DNA of 8,572 nucleotides from Bacillota bacterium (GTDB lineage: Bacteria; Bacillota; Bacilli; Paenibacillales; Paenibacillaceae): the NCBI GenBank assembly GCA_023418755.1, contig JAEZZE010000019.1:1-8572 (forward strand), given 5' to 3'. The notes beneath the pieces were generated by a model. The model was not told the DNA's origin. It ran no database searches and saw nothing but the letters and a program-made list of their open reading frames with translations. Made by a program: the position numbers and the translations under genes. Shown here piece by piece: positions 5,086 to 8,572 of the stretch (the first letter of the stretch is position 1; each line of letters opens with the position of its first letter).

Positions 5086-6693
5086 TTACTTCCACAACGT
5101 CATGCGTTCCTGATAGTTTTTGTCGTACACCTGCTCCAGCTTCGACAAGCCGGCGGCCTCGGCTTCCTTCATCATCGCGGCGTACAAGCCGTCCACGTCC
5201 TGTTCGCTTGGCGCAAGCGCCATCTTCAGAAAGTATTCGTTGATCGTCTCGTTGACCTTCGTATCCATGATCGCCTCCGGCGTACCGCCGGCCGGTCCGA
5301 GACTGTCGTACGGCGACGTGTCGAACGACGTATCCGCGAGGTTTTTGATCGCGAGATCGGTCGTCGGATCGCTGGCGTAGCGGCCGATCAGATCGTAAGG
5401 CGTGCCGTCCGATCCGGGGCCGTTCTTGATCGTCCACGTCCATTTGCGGATGCCCGTCGACCGCGAGGCTTCGTCCCAGTTCTCCTTGAAGGCGTCGAGC
5501 ACTTCCTGGCGCGGCACGTGCTTGCCGTCCGCCATATCCCAATGCTCGCCTTCGAGTCCCCACATCATCAAGTACTGACCTTCTTCGCTGGCGAGATAAT
5601 CGAGGAATTTGATCGTTCGCGCCGGATCCTTGTTCGTCTTGCTGATGGCGACTCCGTCCCAGCCGAGCGAGCTCTTCGGCCCGTAAGACGTTTGGTCGGG
5701 ACCGATCCCCGGAGCCAGCACCTTGTATTGATAGAATTGGCGTTCCTCTCTCGTCGCCTCGTTGGGAGCGTCCGCTTTCAGCAGCGCGTTCGGATTGCCG
5801 ACGTTCCAGGAGGCGGCCGCGGTGGCGAACACGCCGCCGGAAGCCAGCTTCTGCTCGTACTGCTTCGTTTTCATCGTAACCCATTCTTTGTCCAGCAAGC
5901 CTTGCCGGTACAGCGAGTTCATGAATTTCATCATTTCCAGATAACGCGGATCCCGAACGTCCTTTTTCAGTTCGCCGTTCGTCTCGTAATAAGGCATGAT
6001 GCCGAACATGCCCTTGAACGTCCCGATCACGTCGCTCATGTTTTCCCCGTTCAGCGTCATCGGGATCGTCGCCTTGCCGTCGATGGCCGGATATTTTTCC
6101 TTGAACTGCTTCAGAAGATTCTCGAATTCCTCGGCCGTGAACGGTTGGCCGTTGTTCACCTTGTCGCCGACGCCGAGCTCCTTCATGAAATCCATGCGCA
6201 TCAGGAAGCCGAAGACGGGATATTGCTCCAAGCCGTACCAGTTGGCCAGGTAATAGTTTTTTCCGTCGGCGCTGCGCGTCTTTTTCAGCGTATCTCCGTA
6301 CATGGCCTTGATGTTGGGCCCGTACTGGTCGATCAGGTCGTTCAGCGGAACGACGGCGCCCGAGGAAATGTATTTGTTCATAATATCGCTTCCGCGATCC
6401 AGCATCACGACGTCGGGCAAATCGTTGCTGGCCAGCATCAGGTTCAGCTTCTCCGCGGGATTGCCGGTCGGCTGCTGGATTTCTACCTTAACCCCCGTCA
6501 TTTCCGTAATCTTCTTCGCTACCGGATTCGTAAACGGATCTCCTACGTTCTTGTCGAACCAGGTCAGCGTGATCGGCGCTTTATCGTCCGCGCCCTCCGC
6601 ATCGCCGGCCTTCGGCTTGCCGCCGGAGCCGCACCCTGCGAGCAGAGCGACGACCAATGCGGCGGACACGAGGAACGGCAACTTTTTCTTCAT
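5086..6693 (-). CDS. Extracellular solute-binding lipoprotein of a carbohydrate ABC importer (LplA/YtcQ type)
   Basis: A 535-residue lipoprotein predicted to capture a sugar or oligosaccharide outside the membrane and deliver it to an ABC permease. MKKKLPFLVSAALVVALLAGC is the signal peptide with lipobox LAGC (C21), followed by a GSGGKPKAGDAEGAD linker. The mature protein has family 1 solute-binding features: ITLTWFDKNVGDPF, ITEMTGVKVEIQQP and LNLMLASNDLPDVVMLDRGS, then aromatic-rich stretches such as NYYLANWYGLEQYPVFGF and VFATAAASWNVGN. Length is typical of the large LplA/YtcQ group. The open frame extends 14 residues upstream to an ATG at 6735, but the ATG at 6693 begins the signal peptide and has GAGGGG 9 bases upstream. 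It follows a YesM-like kinase after 138 bases and precedes a terminator; no permease gene lies downstream. The substrate cannot be assigned. Confidence 0.92.
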   Translation of the reverse strand: MKKKLPFLVSAALVVALLAGCGSGGKPKAGDAEGADDKAPITLTWFDKNVGDPFTNPVAKKITEMTGVKVEIQQPTGNPAEKLNLMLASNDLPDVVMLDRGSDIMNKYISSGAVVPLNDLIDQYGPNIKAMYGDTLKKTRSADGKNYYLANWYGLEQYPVFGFLMRMDFMKELGVGDKVNNGQPFTAEEFENLLKQFKEKYPAIDGKATIPMTLNGENMSDVIGTFKGMFGIMPYYETNGELKKDVRDPRYLEMMKFMNSLYRQGLLDKEWVTMKTKQYEQKLASGGVFATAAASWNVGNPNALLKADAPNEATREERQFYQYKVLAPGIGPDQTSYGPKSSLGWDGVAISKTNKDPARTIKFLDYLASEEGQYLMMWGLEGEHWDMADGKHVPRQEVLDAFKENWDEASRSTGIRKWTWTIKNGPGSDGTPYDLIGRYASDPTTDLAIKNLADTSFDTSPYDSLGPAGGTPEAIMDTKVNETINEYFLKMALAPSEQDVDGLYAAMMKEAEAAGLSKLEQVYDKNYQERMTLWK

Positions 6694-6722
6694 GCGTGTA
6701 AACCCCTCTCTTCGGCTTTTGC

Positions 6723-6737
6723 GCTTGGCTTCCAAGC
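6723..6737. repeat. Short perfect inverted repeat ahead of the solute-binding protein gene
   Basis: GCTTGG, a 3-base spacer CTT, then CCAAGC: a perfect 6-bp dyad about 30 bases upstream of the start codon and close to its SD. It could be an operator or an mRNA hairpin. It resembles only loosely the catabolite-response element consensus, so no regulator is named. Confidence 0.3.
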
Positions 6738-6773
6738 TTCACCTCAATTGTAGAAAGCGGCATAGGGATTATC

Positions 6774-6790
6774 TATAACGCAATGTTACA
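6774..6790. promoter_or_regulatory. AT-rich dyad between kinase and solute-binding protein genes
   Basis: TATAAC, a 5-base spacer GCAAT, then GTTACA: an 11-of-12 match to a 6-5-6 palindrome in an otherwise GC-rich region. On the minus strand it overlaps TTATAGATAAT, which could supply a -10 element (GATAAT), though no good -35 was found. An outlying inverted pair, AATTGT at 6747-6752 and ACAATT at 6788-6793, is also present. An AraC-type response regulator partnered with the kinase is a plausible binder; this is inference. Confidence 0.35.
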
Positions 6791-6831
6791 ATTCATAGTG
6801 GAAAATGCCTTTCTTCTTTTTCGCCCCCGAA

Positions 6832-8572
6832 TCAGCCGGAAGGGATCGCGGAATCGACCGTATTCGAAGGAATGCGCACGGTCACGCTCGTTCCGATGCC
6901 TAGCCGGCTGTATAATTCCACGCCGTAACGCTCCCCGTAGGCGAGCTTGATCCGGTCGTCCACGTTTTTGATCCCGTAACCGGATAAATTGTTGGCTTTA
7001 TTGAACGCTTGCGCCAGTTGCTCCCGGGTCATCCCCAACCCGTCGTCGATGACCTGAAGCAGAATGTCTTCGTCCTGCGCCTTGAGCTTGACGACGATAT
7101 TGATGGCGTCTTCGTTCCAGATCGCATGGTGGATGCAATTTTCGACGAACGGCTGAAGAAGCAGCTTGATGACCGTGCGGTGGAATAGCGATTCGTCCAA
7201 ATCGTAGTGCATGCGCAGCCTGCCGCGAAAACGGATTTCCTGGATGGAGACGTAGTTTTTCACGAGCTGGATTTCCTGCTCCAGCAGGATGACTCTTTTT
7301 CCTTTGTTCAGCGAAATCCGGTAATATTTCGACAGATGGTTCACCATCCGGTACACCTGCATGCTGCCCTCCTTCACGGCCAGCGCGGAGATCGAAGACA
7401 GCGTATTGTACAGAAAATGAGGATTGATCTGCGCCTGCAGCGTCGTCAGCTCCGATTCCTTGACGGCGATTTCCTTCACGTAAACCTCGTCGATTAATTC
7501 CTGAATTCGGAAGGCCATCTTCTCGAAAGCGAAAGCCAGCTGTCCGATCTCGTCGTCGCCCATCGGCTTTAGCCGAACCTGGAACACGCCCCGCTCCACC
7601 TTGCGAATCTGCTGCAGCAGCCCTTCTATTCGCTTCGTGATGACCCGGGCGGTCACGAAAATAAGCAGCGCGGCCGCCGCGATCAGCGCGGCGGAAATCC
7701 ACGCGATCCGTTTCGTCGCGTTGTTCGCGTTCGCGAGCAGTTCGTCGTAAGGAACGGTAATGACCGTCGTCCAGCCGTTGCTCAGCTTTTTATAGGTAAA
7801 AAAGCGCTCCTGCCCGTCGATCCGGGCGTCGAAATTGCCGCCGGACGGTTCCAGCCTGTCCCGAATCGGGAACGCTTCGTACAGGGCTCGCCCCTTCATG
7901 CCGGAATCGCCCGTGCTGACGACCCGGCCGGAGGCGTCGATGATGTAGACGCTTTTATTGCCGCTTTCCTTCTCGATCAGCGAATAGATCTCTTCGTCGT
8001 CGATGCTGATCGCCAAAATGCCATACGGGTGGGTCAGACTGAAATAACTGAACGAACGGACGAGCGTGACGGTGGATTCCCCCGTCTGCGGATCGTCGAT
8101 CTGCGTATACGCCGGTTTCCCCGCCGCTTCCAACGCCGCTCGCTTCGCCGTTTCCGGCAGCTCTTCGGTGTATTTGACGAATTGCTTGTCGGAATAGAGC
8201 GTCTTGTTGTCGATATAGACCGTGATGCCTTGAATGTTGGCGTTGGAGATCAGCATGGAGGACATCGTTCGGTTGATGTAGCGGAACGCGTCCAAATAGT
8301 AAAATGCCTGCTCGTAATCGTTGGACAAGTAATTCCTCAACTGCGCGTCCATGTAGAAAATGTTCGAGAGCTGATCGTAATAGCCCAGCCGGTTTTCGAT
8401 ATTCGTATTGATCTGGTCCAGCGTCCCGCTTAAGGCGGCATACGTCTGTTCGGTAATCGTGGCTCTCGTCGAAGAGTAAGAATAATAAATGAGCGCGGAT
8501 AACGGAATAAAGGACACGATCAGGAAGATCATGAAAAACTTGTTCCGCAGGCGCAAATTCCTGAACCAATCG
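6832..8572 (-). CDS. YesM-family sensor histidine kinase, 5' end outside window
   Basis: Membrane sensor kinase of the two-component type that usually pairs with an AraC-domain response regulator (YesN-like) to control carbohydrate uptake. Counting from a TTG at 8556: membrane helix 9-27, a large extracellular Cache-like sensor region about 30-275, a second helix about 284-305, HAMP about 306-360, then the His_kinase domain QAQINPHFLYNTL with phosphorylated H380. The ATPase domain shows QPFVENCIHHA (N473), DDGLGM (505-510) and SGYGIKNVDDRIKLAYGE (525-542). The TTG is not the real start: the frame stays open to the edge and reads DWFRNL before it, the usual N-terminus of this family, so the true start is probably only a few codons beyond the window. 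No response regulator gene lies downstream; it may be upstream. The gene ends with TGA at 6834-6832, 138 bases before the solute-binding protein. Confidence 0.93.
   Translation of the reverse strand, partial: DWFRNLRLRNKFFMIFLIVSFIPLSALIYYSYSSTRATITEQTYAALSGTLDQINTNIENRLGYYDQLSNIFYMDAQLRNYLSNDYEQAFYYLDAFRYINRTMSSMLISNANIQGITVYIDNKTLYSDKQFVKYTEELPETAKRAALEAAGKPAYTQIDDPQTGESTVTLVRSFSYFSLTHPYGILAISIDDEEIYSLIEKESGNKSVYIIDASGRVVSTGDSGMKGRALYEAFPIRDRLEPSGGNFDARIDGQERFFTYKKLSNGWTTVITVPYDELLANANNATKRIAWISAALIAAAALLIFVTARVITKRIEGLLQQIRKVERGVFQVRLKPMGDDEIGQLAFAFEKMAFRIQELIDEVYVKEIAVKESELTTLQAQINPHFLYNTLSSISALAVKEGSMQVYRMVNHLSKYYRISLNKGKRVILLEQEIQLVKNYVSIQEIRFRGRLRMHYDLDESLFHRTVIKLLLQPFVENCIHHAIWNEDAINIVVKLKAQDEDILLQVIDDGLGMTREQLAQAFNKANNLSGYGIKNVDDRIKLAYGERYGVELYSRLGIGTSVTVRIPSNTVDSAIPSG

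Noticed and set aside
6694..6735. Fourteen-residue N-terminal extension of the solute-binding protein
   Set aside because: It would put charged residues before a complete lipoprotein signal peptide, while the ATG at 6693 has its own well-spaced GAGGGG.
5518..6753. Long plus-strand frame of 411 codons opposite the solute-binding protein gene
   Set aside because: It is antisense to a clear gene, rich in Arg, His, Val and Leu with no recognisable motif, and has no matching SD. This is the usual shadow frame in GC-rich coding DNA.
8554..8556. TTG at 8556 as the start of the sensor kinase
   Set aside because: The frame remains open to the window edge and encodes DWFRNL before it, which is typical of this kinase family, so the real start is outside the window.

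Overview
The window looks like chromosomal DNA from a GC-rich, low-G+C-phylum Gram-positive bacterium of the Paenibacillaceae (Paenibacillus or Cohnella type). The reasons are purine-rich Shine-Dalgarno (SD) sites, several lipoprotein signal peptides, a RelQ/YjbM-type small alarmone synthetase, a DUF309 protein, a PCYCGC-family lipoprotein, and a YesM-type histidine kinase next to an LplA/YtcQ-type solute-binding lipoprotein. No mobile element, CRISPR array, tRNA or rRNA was recognised. The genus is an inference from gene content.

Layout: (1) Positions 1-1135, minus strand: a RsuA-type 16S rRNA pseudouridine synthase, whose stop overlaps the start (ATGA) of a Cof-type HAD phosphatase that runs off the left edge. 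(2) Positions 1136-1286: a divergent intergenic region with a perfect TATAAT and two SD sites facing right. (3) Positions 1287-2245, plus strand: a two-gene unit encoding a membrane-anchored thioredoxin-fold protein with a CPHC active site and, overlapping by one base, a cysteine-rich PCYCGC-family lipoprotein. It is closed by a strong intrinsic terminator at 2250-2300. (4) Positions 2427-4794, minus strand: a compact pyrD - relQ - DUF309 unit. The stop codons of pyrD and of the synthetase each lie within or touch the SD of the next gene, so translational coupling is likely. (5) Positions 4795-5085: noncoding, with small hairpins upstream of pyrD and a terminator for the next transcript. (6) Positions 5086-8572, minus strand: an extracellular solute-binding lipoprotein preceded by a YesM-family sensor kinase, which is cut by the right edge.

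The gene sets appear functionally separate: RNA modification plus phosphatase, an extracytoplasmic thiol/metal pair, pyrimidine synthesis tied to (p)ppGpp synthesis, and carbohydrate sensing and capture. No wholly new multi-gene system can be demonstrated. The parts most worth a second look are the CPHC thioredoxin/PCYCGC lipoprotein pair and the pyrD-relQ-DUF309 unit, whose RelQ carries a C-terminal extension of roughly 55 residues.
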